From an uncultured Oscillospiraceae bacterium (GTDB lineage Bacteria > Bacillota > Clostridia > Oscillospirales > Oscillospiraceae): 31,612 bases of DNA. Positions 21,958 through 28,910 of the stretch are shown in pieces (the first letter of the stretch is position 1; every line of letters starts with the position of its first letter). The position numbers and the translations under genes were made by a program. Below the pieces are notes generated by a model that saw nothing but the letters and a program-made list of their open reading frames with translations, had not been told where the DNA came from and did no database searches. The stretch is taken from NCBI GenBank assembly GCA_910585735.1, contig CAJUEU010000020.1, positions 1 to 31,612 on the forward strand. Reading direction: 5' to 3'.

Positions 21958-22103
21958 GACTGGTTTCCAAACCCAGTCTAACGGCGGGAGAGAGTGCCGC
22001 CCGGGGACATGCGCTTGCCCCGGGGAAGGGACCTCCCGTTCTGTACCTGGCGCGGGTACTGCGGAGCCCTTTGGGCCCGAATCAAAAAATGGAGGTAATT
22101 TTT
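21958..22103 (+). promoter_or_regulatory. Structured queT leader, candidate preQ1 riboswitch
   Basis: The 146-base leader starts with a stem GACTGG/CCAGTC (21958-21963 with 21973-21978), then TAACGG. CGGGAG (21985-21990) can pair with CTCCCG (22033-22038), enclosing a CCCGGGG hairpin; GTACC/GGGTAC and GCCC/GGGC hairpins follow. ACCTCC at 22031-22036 is also the exact complement of the ribosome site GGAGGT (22091-22096), so two exclusive states are possible. queT genes usually carry preQ1 riboswitches, and class III was described from queT leaders in this bacterial family. I cannot confirm the aptamer class by eye. Confidence 0.55.
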
Positions 22104-22631
22104 ATGCGCAAATTCAGTACCAAAGACCTGACCCTGGCCGCTATGGTGGCCGCCCTTTACGCCGTGATGGGCTACTTCGGCAACATTTTCGGACTGACCT
22201 TTGGCCCGGTCCAGTTTCGATTTGCCGAGGCGCTCACCGTCCTGCCCTTTCTGTTCCCCTGTACGGTCCCGGGCCTTTTTGTAGGTTGTCTCATTGTCAA
22301 TCTGCTCTCCCCCTACGGTATTTTTGACATCGTGGTGGGCTCGGCGGCCACGCTGATCGCCGCGGCCTGGACCGGGAAGCTGAAAAGCAAGTGGCTTGCC
22401 CCCCTGCCCCCGGTGATCTGCAACACCGTGCTGGTGGGCTTCACCATCGGTTGGGCTGAGGCGGGAGGCTTTACCGCCGCCCTCCCTGCCGCTTGGGCGT
22501 GGAACGGATTTACCGTGGGAGTGGGGGAGCTGACGGTCTGCTATACCCTGGGGCTGCTTCTGCTGGAGACCCTGCCCAAAATCGGGTACTTCCGCTCCAT
22601 CATCCCGGAAAAGCGCCTGGCGTTGCGGTAA
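22104..22631 (+). CDS. queT: QueT family queuosine precursor transporter
   Basis: The 175-residue membrane protein is the substrate-binding (S) component of an ECF-type importer for a queuosine precursor, used to make the modified base in tRNA anticodons. It opens MRKFSTKDLTLAAMVAALYA, then VMGYFGNIFGLTFGPVQFRF and AEALTVLPFLFPCTVPGLFVG, which are family hallmarks, and has five or six hydrophobic segments. ATG 22104 follows GGAGGT by seven bases. The frame extends upstream into the leader, but that part is the structured RNA. ECF A and T subunits are not in the window, so they are shared. The 102-base gap after it has no clear terminator. Confidence 0.92.
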   Translation: MRKFSTKDLTLAAMVAALYAVMGYFGNIFGLTFGPVQFRFAEALTVLPFLFPCTVPGLFVGCLIVNLLSPYGIFDIVVGSAATLIAAAWTGKLKSKWLAPLPPVICNTVLVGFTIGWAEAGGFTAALPAAWAWNGFTVGVGELTVCYTLGLLLLETLPKIGYFRSIIPEKRLALR

Positions 22632-22733
22632 GCTCTGCCCAGTCCCGGGGGCCGATGATCTTGCCGGCCTACCCTTTGCTTTACGGAACCCCCTACAGAC
22701 ATATTCAACTTTAACACAAAGGAGGATGCCCTT

Positions 22734-23603
22734 ATGAAAGTCCGCAAGGCAGTGATCCCCGCCGCCGGGTTAGGGACCCGGATGCTGCCCGCCACCAAGA
22801 CAGTCCCCAAGGAGATGCTCCCCATGGTGGACAAGCCGGTGATCCAGTACATCATTGAGGAGGCGGTGGAGGCCGGCATTGAGGACATCCTTATTGTCAC
22901 CAACCGGGCCAAGTCCGCCATGGACGACTACTTTGATTATTACCCTGAGCTGGAGACCCGCCTGAACCAGGCGGGGAAGGACCGGGAGCTTCATGAGGTC
23001 CGCCGGGCCGCCGACCTGGCCAACATCTTTTATGTGCGCCAGAAGGAGACCAAGGGTTTGGGCCACGCCATCTGGCGGGCCAAGCGTTTTGTGGGGGACG
23101 AGCCCTTCGCCGTGCTGCTGGGGGACGATGTGATGCGGGCCAAAAAGCCGGTGATCGGACAGCTTATTGAGGCCGCGGAAAAATATGAGGCCTCCGCCGT
23201 GGGGGTCCAGCATGTGGCCACAGAGGCCATCAGCAAGTATTGCTCTTTGAAGGTGGAGCCTCTGGAGGAGCGTATCTTCCGTACCACCGACATGGTGGAG
23301 AAGCCCCGGCCCGAGCAGATCTTCTCCAATTATGCGATCCTGGGCCGCTATGTGCTCTCTTCGGCCATCTTCGATATTTTGGAGGACTTGGAGCCCGGCT
23401 ACGGCGGGGAGATCCAGCTTACCGACGGCCTCAAGAAGCTCTGCCAGAAGGAGAAGATGGTGGCGGTGGACTTTGAGGGGCACCGCTACGACACAGGCAA
23501 TCTCCGGGGCTTTCTGGAGGCGACCATCGACTTCGCCATGGAACATCCCGAGACCGGGGCCTGGCTCAAGGAGTTTGTCCGCGCCAAGGCCAAAACGCTC
23601 TGA
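22734..23603 (+). CDS. galU: UTP-glucose-1-phosphate uridylyltransferase
   Basis: The 289-residue cytosolic enzyme makes UDP-glucose from UTP and glucose 1-phosphate for cell-surface polymers. It begins MKVRKAVIPAAGLGTRMLPA then TKTVPKEMLPMVDKP, the nucleotide-binding signature. Further marks are GLGHAIWRAK, AVLLGDDVM, DMVEKP and GEIQLTDGLKKL near the C-terminus. The length is typical. ATG 22734 follows AAAGGAGGATGCCCTT. It may be read from the queT promoter, as only weak promoter-like matches (TTTACG ... TATTCA) occur in between. It could feed the surface polymer modified by the MBOAT pair, but that is a guess. Confidence 0.95.
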   Translation: MKVRKAVIPAAGLGTRMLPATKTVPKEMLPMVDKPVIQYIIEEAVEAGIEDILIVTNRAKSAMDDYFDYYPELETRLNQAGKDRELHEVRRAADLANIFYVRQKETKGLGHAIWRAKRFVGDEPFAVLLGDDVMRAKKPVIGQLIEAAEKYEASAVGVQHVATEAISKYCSLKVEPLEERIFRTTDMVEKPRPEQIFSNYAILGRYVLSSAIFDILEDLEPGYGGEIQLTDGLKKLCQKEKMVAVDFEGHRYDTGNLRGFLEATIDFAMEHPETGAWLKEFVRAKAKTL

Positions 23604-23653
23604 AAATAAAAAATACCCGGTTTGCGGGCCAAAAAACCAACGAGGTGAATACC

Positions 23654-24496
23654 ATGGAGGCTGAAAAGAGAAAAGCGATGCAGAAATTGGCCATTCAGAT
23701 CCGAATGGCCACCGTGGAGGCCATTCACTCCCTGGGCTCCGGCCATGTGGGCGGCTCCCTCAGCATTGCCGACGTGCTGGCGGTGCTCTATGGAGGTGAA
23801 ATGAAAATAAACCCCGCCGACCCCAAGTGGGAGGGGCGGGACAAGCTGGTTTGCTCCAAGGGCCACGCCGGCCCGGCGGTGTACAGCGCCCTGGCGGTGA
23901 AGGGCTATTTTCCCTACGAGGAGCTGAAGACCCTGAATAAGCCAGGCACACGGCTGCCCAGCCACTGTGACCGAAACAAGACCCCCGGCGTGGATATGAC
24001 CACCGGCTCCCTGGGGCAGGGGGCCTCCCTGGCCTGCGGCATGGCCCTGGGAGATAAGCTCAAGGGGCTGGATACCCGGGTGTTCCTGATCCTGGGGGAC
24101 GGGGAGTCCAACGAAGGACAGGTGTGGGAGGCTATGGCCTTCGCCGCTGCCAAGAAGCTGGACAACCTGGTGGTGCTTCTGGATTGGAACAAGCGGCAGC
24201 TGGACGGCTGGACCGAGGATGTATTCCCCATGGGGGACTATATGGCCAAGTTCGAAGCATTCGGCTTTGACACTGTGAAGGTCGACGGCAACAATGTGGA
24301 GGCTCTGTCCGGGGCCCTGGAGCGTACCCGCAGGGGAGAGGGAAAGCCATTCGCCATCGTGATGGACACCCTGAAGGGGGCCGGGATCCCCGAGGTGGCT
24401 GAAACCGTGATGAACCACAGTGTTCCCATCAGCGACGAGCAGTATGATACGTGGATGGCCCAGCTGGGCCGGGAGCTGGAAGGGGGGAAGGCGTAA
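23654..24496 (+). CDS. Transketolase, N-terminal subunit
   Basis: The 280-residue protein is the thiamine-diphosphate-binding half of a split transketolase. It has HSLGSGHVGGSLSIADVLAV near the start, DKLVCSKGHAGPAVYSALA, the metal/cofactor segment ILGDGESNEGQVWEAMAF followed by VLLDWNKRQLDGWT, and DTLKGAGIPEVAE. It works with the C-terminal subunit encoded next to move two-carbon units in the pentose phosphate pathway. I chose ATG 23654 behind GAGGTG; a GTG at 23645 lies inside that ribosome site. Its TAA stop shares one base with the next ATG (TAATG), so translation is coupled. Split transketolases are common in Clostridia. Confidence 0.94.
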   Translation: MEAEKRKAMQKLAIQIRMATVEAIHSLGSGHVGGSLSIADVLAVLYGGEMKINPADPKWEGRDKLVCSKGHAGPAVYSALAVKGYFPYEELKTLNKPGTRLPSHCDRNKTPGVDMTTGSLGQGASLACGMALGDKLKGLDTRVFLILGDGESNEGQVWEAMAFAAAKKLDNLVVLLDWNKRQLDGWTEDVFPMGDYMAKFEAFGFDTVKVDGNNVEALSGALERTRRGEGKPFAIVMDTLKGAGIPEVAETVMNHSVPISDEQYDTWMAQLGRELEGGKA

Positions 24497-25464
24497 TGGA
24501 GCCCAAAATCATTTACAATGGGGATATGTCTCCTAAGCTCTGCAAGCAGGTTTTGGGGGAGACCATCCCCGCCCTTCTGGAGGAAGATCCCAAGGTCGTC
24601 TATCTGGACGCCGACCTCATGAGCTGTATCGGCACCCTGAAGGGAGCGGCCAAATTCCCTGACCGGGCCATCAACTGCGGCATTGCTGAGGCCAACATGG
24701 TAGGCGTGGCCTGCGGCCTGGCCTCGGCTGGTTTCAAGCCCATCGTTCACTCCTTCGGCATCTTCGCCTCCCGGCGGTGTTATGACCAGGCCTTCCTCAG
24801 CGGCGGCTACGCCAAGAACGACATCACTATTCTGGGCAGTGATCCCGGGGTCACTGCGGCCCTCAACGGCGGCACCCATATGCCCTTTGAGGATATGGCC
24901 CTCTACCGGGCCCTGCCCGGCTCCACCGTCATCGATGTCAGCGACCCCGTCCTGCTGGAGAGTGTGCTCCGGGAGTGTGTGGACCGGCCTGGAGTGAAGT
25001 ATATCCGCACCAGCCGGAAGGGCTATGCCGCCCTTTACGAAGAGGGAAGCAAACTGCCCATCGGCAAGGCGGTCACCCTTCGGGAGGGGAGCGACCTTAC
25101 GATCTTTGCCGCCGGCATTATGGTCCACGAGGCCATGAAGGCCGCCCAGGCTTTGGATGCCGAAGGCATCCATGCCGCCGTGCTGGATCTGTTCACCGTT
25201 AAGCCTTTGGACGAGGAGGCTGTGGTGGCATGGGCCCAAAAGACCGGGGCTGTGGTGGTGGCGGAGAACCACAACAAGATCGGCGGCCTCTGTTCCGCCG
25301 TATCTGAGGTCCTGGCCCTGCGCTACCCCACTCCCGCCGCCTTTGTGGCTGTGGAGGATGAGTTTGGCGAGGTAGGTCCCCAGAGCTATCTGCAGGAGCG
25401 GTTTGGACTTACCGCCGGGCATATTGTTGCCCAGGCCAAAGAGGTCCTCAGCCGAAAAAAATAA
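24496..25464 (+). CDS. Transketolase, C-terminal subunit
   Basis: The 322-residue protein supplies the pyrimidine-binding and C-terminal domains of the split enzyme. It has VYLDADLMSCIG, RAINCGIAEANMVGVACGLA, which holds the conserved glutamate for thiamine diphosphate, IVHSFGIFASRR, and the C-terminal domain with LTIFAAGIMVHEAMKAAQ and VVVAENHNKIGGL. The start at 24496 is fixed by the coupled TAATG and by the domain start; the ribosome site GGGGGGAAGG lies in the end of the N-terminal gene. A terminator follows 12 bases after the stop. Confidence 0.94.
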   Translation: MEPKIIYNGDMSPKLCKQVLGETIPALLEEDPKVVYLDADLMSCIGTLKGAAKFPDRAINCGIAEANMVGVACGLASAGFKPIVHSFGIFASRRCYDQAFLSGGYAKNDITILGSDPGVTAALNGGTHMPFEDMALYRALPGSTVIDVSDPVLLESVLRECVDRPGVKYIRTSRKGYAALYEEGSKLPIGKAVTLREGSDLTIFAAGIMVHEAMKAAQALDAEGIHAAVLDLFTVKPLDEEAVVAWAQKTGAVVVAENHNKIGGLCSAVSEVLALRYPTPAAFVAVEDEFGEVGPQSYLQERFGLTAGHIVAQAKEVLSRKK

Positions 25465-25476
25465 TTGGGAATATCC

Positions 25477-25508
25477 GAGACGCCGCCGGAGAGCTCCGGC
25501 GGCGTCTC
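25477..25508 (+). terminator. Hairpin after the transketolase genes
   Basis: GAGACGCCGCCGGAG and CTCCGGCGGCGTCTC form a nearly perfect 15-bp stem. The T tract behind it is weak (TATGT), and an A run precedes it. Confidence 0.75.
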
Positions 25509-25532
25509 TATGTAAAATTCTCCCCCACAGCC

Positions 25533-25561
25533 TTGACATTCGGGGTGAAATAGGGTATGCT
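25533..25561 (+). promoter_or_regulatory. Promoter of tRNA-Ser
   Basis: A perfect TTGACA (25533-25538) is 17 bases from TATGCT (25556-25561). Transcription would start about 23 bases before the tRNA. Confidence 0.8.
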
Positions 25562-25590
25562 GTAAAATACCCGTGTGGGGGCTCGGATAT

Positions 25591-25681
25591 GGACAGGTAT
25601 CGAAGTGGTTATAACGGCCCTGACTCGAAATCAGGTGTACCAGCAATGGTACCGTGGGTTCGAATCCCACCCTGTCCGCCA
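25591..25681 (+). tRNA. tRNA-Ser, anticodon CGA
   Basis: The acceptor arms GGACAGG and CCTGTCC pair fully and the CCA end is encoded (25679-25681). The anticodon arm CCTGA-CTCGAAA-TCAGG gives anticodon CGA, which reads UCG. A long variable arm (GTACC-AGCAAT-GGTAC) and the GGTTCGAATCCC T-arm complete a class II serine tRNA. Confidence 0.97.
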
Positions 25682-25682
25682 T

Positions 25683-25721
25683 GTCGGAGCAAGCGGTATA
25701 CCGCTTGCTCCGACTTTTTTT
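25683..25721 (+). terminator. Terminator of tRNA-Ser
   Basis: GTCGGAGCAAGCGG pairs perfectly with CCGCTTGCTCCGAC around TATA, followed by seven T, directly after the encoded CCA. Confidence 0.96.
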
Positions 25722-25800
25722 GAACCTTGGGCGTCGCTGTTTTGTTTCCACTGGCGCGCTGCCTTTGACCTGGACGATTTGGAAAGGAGCTGGAAGACCA

Positions 25801-26463
25801 ATGCAGTACGTGATCGCCTTTTTGGAAGGAGTTATTACCTTTATTTCTCCCTGCCTGCTGCCCATGCTGCCCATTTATCTCTCCTACTTCGCGGGAGGAG
25901 GGGAACGGAGCGTGGGAAAGACGGTGAAGGGGGCCCTAGGCTTTGTGGCCGGCTTCACTGTGACCTTTGTGGCGCTTGGGGCCATGGCGGGAACGCTAGG
26001 TGGTTTTCTGCGGGAATACCAGACTGCCGTAAACCTGATCTCCGGCCTGGTGGTGATCGTTTTCGGCTTGAATATCCTTGGAGTGCTTCGCCTGAATCTG
26101 TTCAAGGGGAGCCGCCACTCCGTGAACACGGACAATATGGGATTTTTTTCGGCGATGGTCTTTGGAATGGTTTTTTCGGTGGGCTGGACCCCCTGCGTGG
26201 GGGCTTTTCTGGGCTCGGCGCTGATGCTGGCCTCTCAGAGGGCGCATATGGCGGAGGGAATGCTGATGCTGCTGGCCTATTCCATGGGCCTTGGGATCCC
26301 ATTTCTTCTCAGCGCCGTATTGATCGACTATCTGAAAACCGCGTTCAACTGGATCAAGAAAAATTACAAGGTCATCAATACCGTATGTGGGGTCCTGCTT
26401 TTGGTGGTGGGCGTTCTGATGGCCACCGGGACCCTGGGGCGGCTGTTGAGCCTGTTCAGCTAA
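25801..26463 (+). CDS. ccdA: CcdA-type cytochrome c biogenesis / thiol transport protein
   Basis: The 220-residue membrane protein passes reducing electrons from cytosolic thioredoxin to an outer thioredoxin-like partner. The two redox cysteines lie in ISPCLLPMLP (helix 1) and GWTPCVGAFLG (helix 4), and about six membrane helices are visible. ATG 25801 follows AAAGGAGCTGGAAGACC; upstream frames run through the tRNA and are rejected. The next gene, ten bases on, encodes the likely partner with a CGPC site. No cytochrome c genes are near, so the pair may serve general outer disulfide reduction or, as in Bacillus, a sporulation-linked role. No own promoter was found in the 79 bases after the tRNA terminator. 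Confidence 0.92.
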   Translation: MQYVIAFLEGVITFISPCLLPMLPIYLSYFAGGGERSVGKTVKGALGFVAGFTVTFVALGAMAGTLGGFLREYQTAVNLISGLVVIVFGLNILGVLRLNLFKGSRHSVNTDNMGFFSAMVFGMVFSVGWTPCVGAFLGSALMLASQRAHMAEGMLMLLAYSMGLGIPFLLSAVLIDYLKTAFNWIKKNYKVINTVCGVLLLVVGVLMATGTLGRLLSLFS

Positions 26464-26472
26464 GGAGGAAAT

Positions 26473-27075
26473 ATGAAAAAAAGCAAAAAGATGTTTGCGG
26501 CGCTCCTGCTGGCCTTTGTGCTATTGATGGCCGGGGCCTTCGCGCTCTATACCGGATTCAGCGGGGCTTTGACGCCGGACCGGCTGACGGTGGAGGAGGG
26601 AGAAGGGAAGCTGGATAGAGGCGAAGACGGTCAGGACCAGGATCCTGAGCTGGTGATGGCGCCCGATTTTACGGTCTATGATGTGGACGGCAATGAGGTC
26701 CGGCTGTCCGACTATGTGGGAAAGCCCATCGTCCTGAATTTCTGGGCCAGCTGGTGCGGCCCCTGCCAGAGGGAGATGCCCGATTTTAACGAGAAGTATC
26801 TGGAGCTTGGCGATGAAATCCACTTCCTGATGGTAAACATGACCGACGGCAGCCGGGAGACCGTAGAGGTGGCGGCAGAGTTTGTGGAGGAGAAGGGATA
26901 CGCCTTCCCGGTATTTTATGATACGGCGGCCAATGCGGCCATGACTTATGGCGTATATTCCCTTCCGGCCACATACTTCATTGACGCCGAAGGCCGGGGC
27001 GTGGCTTGGGCCTCCGGGACCATTGACGGAGAGACCCTTCAGAAGGGAATCGATATGATACGGCCTGAAGAGTAA
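26473..27075 (+). CDS. TlpA/ResA-like membrane-anchored thioredoxin
   Basis: The 200-residue protein has a signal anchor (about 8-28, FAALLLAFVLLMAGAFALYT), an acidic linker (about 40-60), and a thioredoxin-fold domain. The active site is ASWCGPCQREMPDFNEKY, with the CGPC cysteines facing outside, and the cis-proline segment is GVYSLPATYFIDAEG. It would reduce disulfides on the outer membrane face with electrons from the CcdA-like neighbour. ATG 26473 follows AAGGAGGAAAT. The position next to ccdA supports the pairing. Confidence 0.92.
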   Translation: MKKSKKMFAALLLAFVLLMAGAFALYTGFSGALTPDRLTVEEGEGKLDRGEDGQDQDPELVMAPDFTVYDVDGNEVRLSDYVGKPIVLNFWASWCGPCQREMPDFNEKYLELGDEIHFLMVNMTDGSRETVEVAAEFVEEKGYAFPVFYDTAANAAMTYGVYSLPATYFIDAEGRGVAWASGTIDGETLQKGIDMIRPEE

Positions 27076-27104
27076 GAGATGGCCGTACAAAGGAGGTCCA
27101 TACG

Positions 27105-27809
27105 ATGCGAATGAGAAAAAAAACCAACCTGCTCCCACGGCTGGAGGCCTGCGGACCATTGGTGGTCACCGACCCCAAGGCCATGAAGGGCCATTGGCGG
27201 GAGCTGCTTCCCGACGCCGCTGAGGTCCAGGTGGAGCTGGGTTGTGGCAAGGGCCGTTTTACTGTGGGGACTGCCCAGGCCCAGCCTGACGTGGTGCTGG
27301 CCGCTGTGGAACGGGTGCCTGACGCCATGGTCGTCGCCGCCGAGCGGGCCAAGGAGCTGGGGCTGGACAATGTCTTTTTTCTGGATGCCGACGCCGCCAA
27401 CCTGGAGGAGTATTTTGCTCCCGGGGAGGTGAGGCGGATCTATATTAATTTCTGCGATCCCTGGCCCGGCGCCCGGTATGCCAAGCGGAGGCTCACCCAT
27501 CCCGGCTTTTTGCTCCGCTATCGGAAGGTCCTGGCTCCCGGTGGGCAGATCCACTTTAAGACGGATAACCATGACCTTTTTGAGTGGTCTCTCTTCCAGT
27601 TTCCCAAAGCGGGTTTTACCCTTTCGGAGGTGAGCCGAAACCTTCACGCCAATGGGATATGTGGGGTCATGACCGATTATGAGGAGAAATTCCACAATCT
27701 GGGCACACCCATCAACCGCTGTGTGGGGACTATGGGAGAGCTGCCCGAGGGGGCGGAAAAATGGGGCAGAGCCTCCCGGGAGGCGGAGGAGAATGACCAT
27801 GAAGAATGA
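27105..27809 (+). CDS. trmB: tRNA (guanine-N7-)-methyltransferase
   Basis: The 234-residue enzyme methylates G46 of tRNA using S-adenosylmethionine. The SAM site is VELGCGKGRFTVGTAQ, followed by AVERVPDAMVVAAER, the substrate segment INFCDPWPGARYAKRRLTHP, where the family usually has DPWPKxRHxKRR, and HFKTDNHDLFEWSL. The C-terminal TDYEEKFHNLGTPINRCVG is typical. AAAGGAGGTCCATACG precedes ATG 27105. It overlaps the start of the following methyltransferase by 11 bases. Gene order with ccdA and tlpA suggests one transcript. Confidence 0.95.
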   Translation: MRMRKKTNLLPRLEACGPLVVTDPKAMKGHWRELLPDAAEVQVELGCGKGRFTVGTAQAQPDVVLAAVERVPDAMVVAAERAKELGLDNVFFLDADAANLEEYFAPGEVRRIYINFCDPWPGARYAKRRLTHPGFLLRYRKVLAPGGQIHFKTDNHDLFEWSLFQFPKAGFTLSEVSRNLHANGICGVMTDYEEKFHNLGTPINRCVGTMGELPEGAEKWGRASREAEENDHEE

Positions 27810-28530
27810 ATATGACAATGAGGCGTTTTTTACCCAGTACGCCCGGATGCCCCGCAGCCAGGGGGGACTGGAGGCTGCGGGAGAGTGGCGCCAGCTGAAA
27901 AAGCTGTTTCCACCTTTGAAGGATCAGACGGTGCTGGACCTTGGCTGCGGCTACGGCTGGCATTGCCGCTATGCATTGGAGCAAGGGGCCTCCCGGGTCC
28001 TGGGGATCGACCTCAGCGAAAAGATGCTCGCCAAGGCCAGAGAGCTGGGGGCATCGCCGAACCTTTCTTACCGTCTGTGTGACCTGGAGGGCTACGAGTA
28101 CCCGGAGGAAGCCTGGGACTGTGTGGTGTCCAATCTGGCCCTCCATTACATTGAGGCGCTGGAGGACCTGTTCCGAAAGGTCCATAGGACCTTGACCTCC
28201 GGCGGAGTCTTTCTTTTCAACATGGAGCACCCGGTTTTTACCGCCCGGCAGGGGCAGGACTGGATCTATGACGAGGAAAGCAAGCCTCTCTATTGGCCGG
28301 TGGACGACTATTTCCGCCCCGGCAGGCGAACCACCTATTTTCTGGGCTGTGAGGTGGAGAAGTATCACCACACCTTGACCCAGATCCTTATGGGGCTTCT
28401 TCGCAGCGGCTTTACGCTGGAAGCGGTGGAGGAGGCTGAACCTCCTGAGGAAATGCTGGGCCTTCCCGGCATGGACGACGAGCTGCGCCGGCCGATGATG
28501 CTCTTGGTCAAGGCCCGGGCAAAAAAGTGA
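27799..28530 (+). CDS. Class I SAM-dependent methyltransferase, substrate unknown
   Basis: The 243-residue protein has the Rossmann SAM site TVLDLGCGYGWHCRYALEQG (about 43-62), the acidic loop GIDLSEKMLAKAREL, and CVVSNLALHYIEALEDLF, followed by GGVFLFNMEHPVF. This is the pattern of UbiE/Methyltransf_11-type enzymes acting on small molecules. The substrate cannot be read from sequence. ATG 27799 follows AGGAG at seven bases; ATG 27793 two codons earlier is equally possible. The gene overlaps trmB and is likely co-translated. No terminator follows directly; the next element is the cysteine-rich gene's leader. Confidence 0.88.
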   Translation: MKNEYDNEAFFTQYARMPRSQGGLEAAGEWRQLKKLFPPLKDQTVLDLGCGYGWHCRYALEQGASRVLGIDLSEKMLAKARELGASPNLSYRLCDLEGYEYPEEAWDCVVSNLALHYIEALEDLFRKVHRTLTSGGVFLFNMEHPVFTARQGQDWIYDEESKPLYWPVDDYFRPGRRTTYFLGCEVEKYHHTLTQILMGLLRSGFTLEAVEEAEPPEEMLGLPGMDDELRRPMMLLVKARAKK

Positions 28531-28543
28531 TTTGAACGTCTTT

Positions 28544-28571
28544 CACCAACCGGCCCCATCCGCATAAGATA
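28544..28571 (+). promoter_or_regulatory. Sigma-K-like promoter of the cysteine-rich protein gene
   Basis: CACC (28544-28547), 15 bases, then CATAAGATA (28563-28571) matches the late mother-cell sigma-K pattern mACm ... CATANNNTA exactly. The start would be near 28579, about 50 bases before the ATG. Confidence 0.5.
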
Positions 28572-28616
28572 GATTGAAGCCGGCAGTCAGACAGCCGGAC
28601 TTCAAATTCTCTTATG
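28563..28616 (+). promoter_or_regulatory. Long inverted repeat abutting the ribosome site
   Basis: Nested arms CATAAGA/TCTTATG, TTGAAG/CTTCAA and CCGGC/GCCGG enclose a 9-base loop. The outer 3' arm ends at base 28616, the first base of GGAGGT (28616-28621). If transcribed whole, the fold would press against the ribosome site; if transcription starts near 28579, only part of the middle stem and the inner stem remain. Confidence 0.6.
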
Positions 28617-28629
28617 GAGGTACTCGACT

Positions 28630-28782
28630 ATGGGGTGCTGTAACAACAACGGTTGCGGCGGCGGTGGCTGCTGCTGGATCATCCTGATCCTCATTATCCT
28701 CATGTGCTGCTGCGGCGGGAGCTGGGGCGGTTGCGGCTGTGGCTGCAACAATGGCTGCGGCTGCAACAACGGCTGCTGCTAA
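28630..28782 (+). CDS. 50-residue cysteine/glycine-rich protein
   Basis: ATG 28630 follows GGAGGTACTCGACT and opens a 50-codon frame ending TAA. It starts MGCCNNNGCGGGGCCW, has a short hydrophobic core (IILILIILM, 17-25), and then CCCGGSWGGCGCGCNNGCG and a CNNGCC end. Fifteen of 50 residues are Cys, with Cys-Asn-Asn-Gly-Cys style repeats on both sides of the core. Tiny high-cysteine proteins of this kind occur in Firmicutes, some annotated as chorion-class high-cysteine proteins. The sigma-K-like promoter suggests a spore coat protein cross-linked by disulfides, but metal binding is equally possible. It has a strong own ribosome site and terminator. Confidence 0.82.
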   Translation: MGCCNNNGCGGGGCCWIILILIILMCCCGGSWGGCGCGCNNGCGCNNGCC

Positions 28783-28862
28783 GACTTCTTTTCTCTCCCG
28801 GGCCCGGCAACGGAAGGGCTGAGGGGAGGGGACTACACAAGAGAAGCGACACAGGAGAAACA

Positions 28863-28910
28863 CAAACAACGGGCGGAGCCAAAAGGCTCCGCCCGTTGTT
28901 TGCCCTTTTA
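28863..28910 (+). terminator. Strong terminator between convergent genes
   Basis: CAAACAACGGGCGGAGCC pairs with GGCTCCGCCCGTTGTTTG around AAAA (18 bp), followed by CCCTTTTATTTTTT. It ends at the stop of the convergent membrane-protein gene and may serve both strands. Confidence 0.93.

Noticed and set aside
21958..21990. preQ1-I riboswitch
   Set aside because: The first stem resembles it, but the loop is short and the A-rich tail that forms the pseudoknot is missing.
22632..22733. Terminator between queT and galU
   Set aside because: GGCCG and CGGCC can pair around a ten-base loop, but the stem is five pairs with no T run.
24238..25539. Minus-strand frame of 433 codons
   Set aside because: It is antisense to both transketolase genes, whose protein motifs are unmistakable.
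28612..28869. Minus-strand frame of 85 codons with Ala/Thr repeats
   Set aside because: It is the complement of the Cys/Gly codon repeats of the mini-protein and has no ribosome site.
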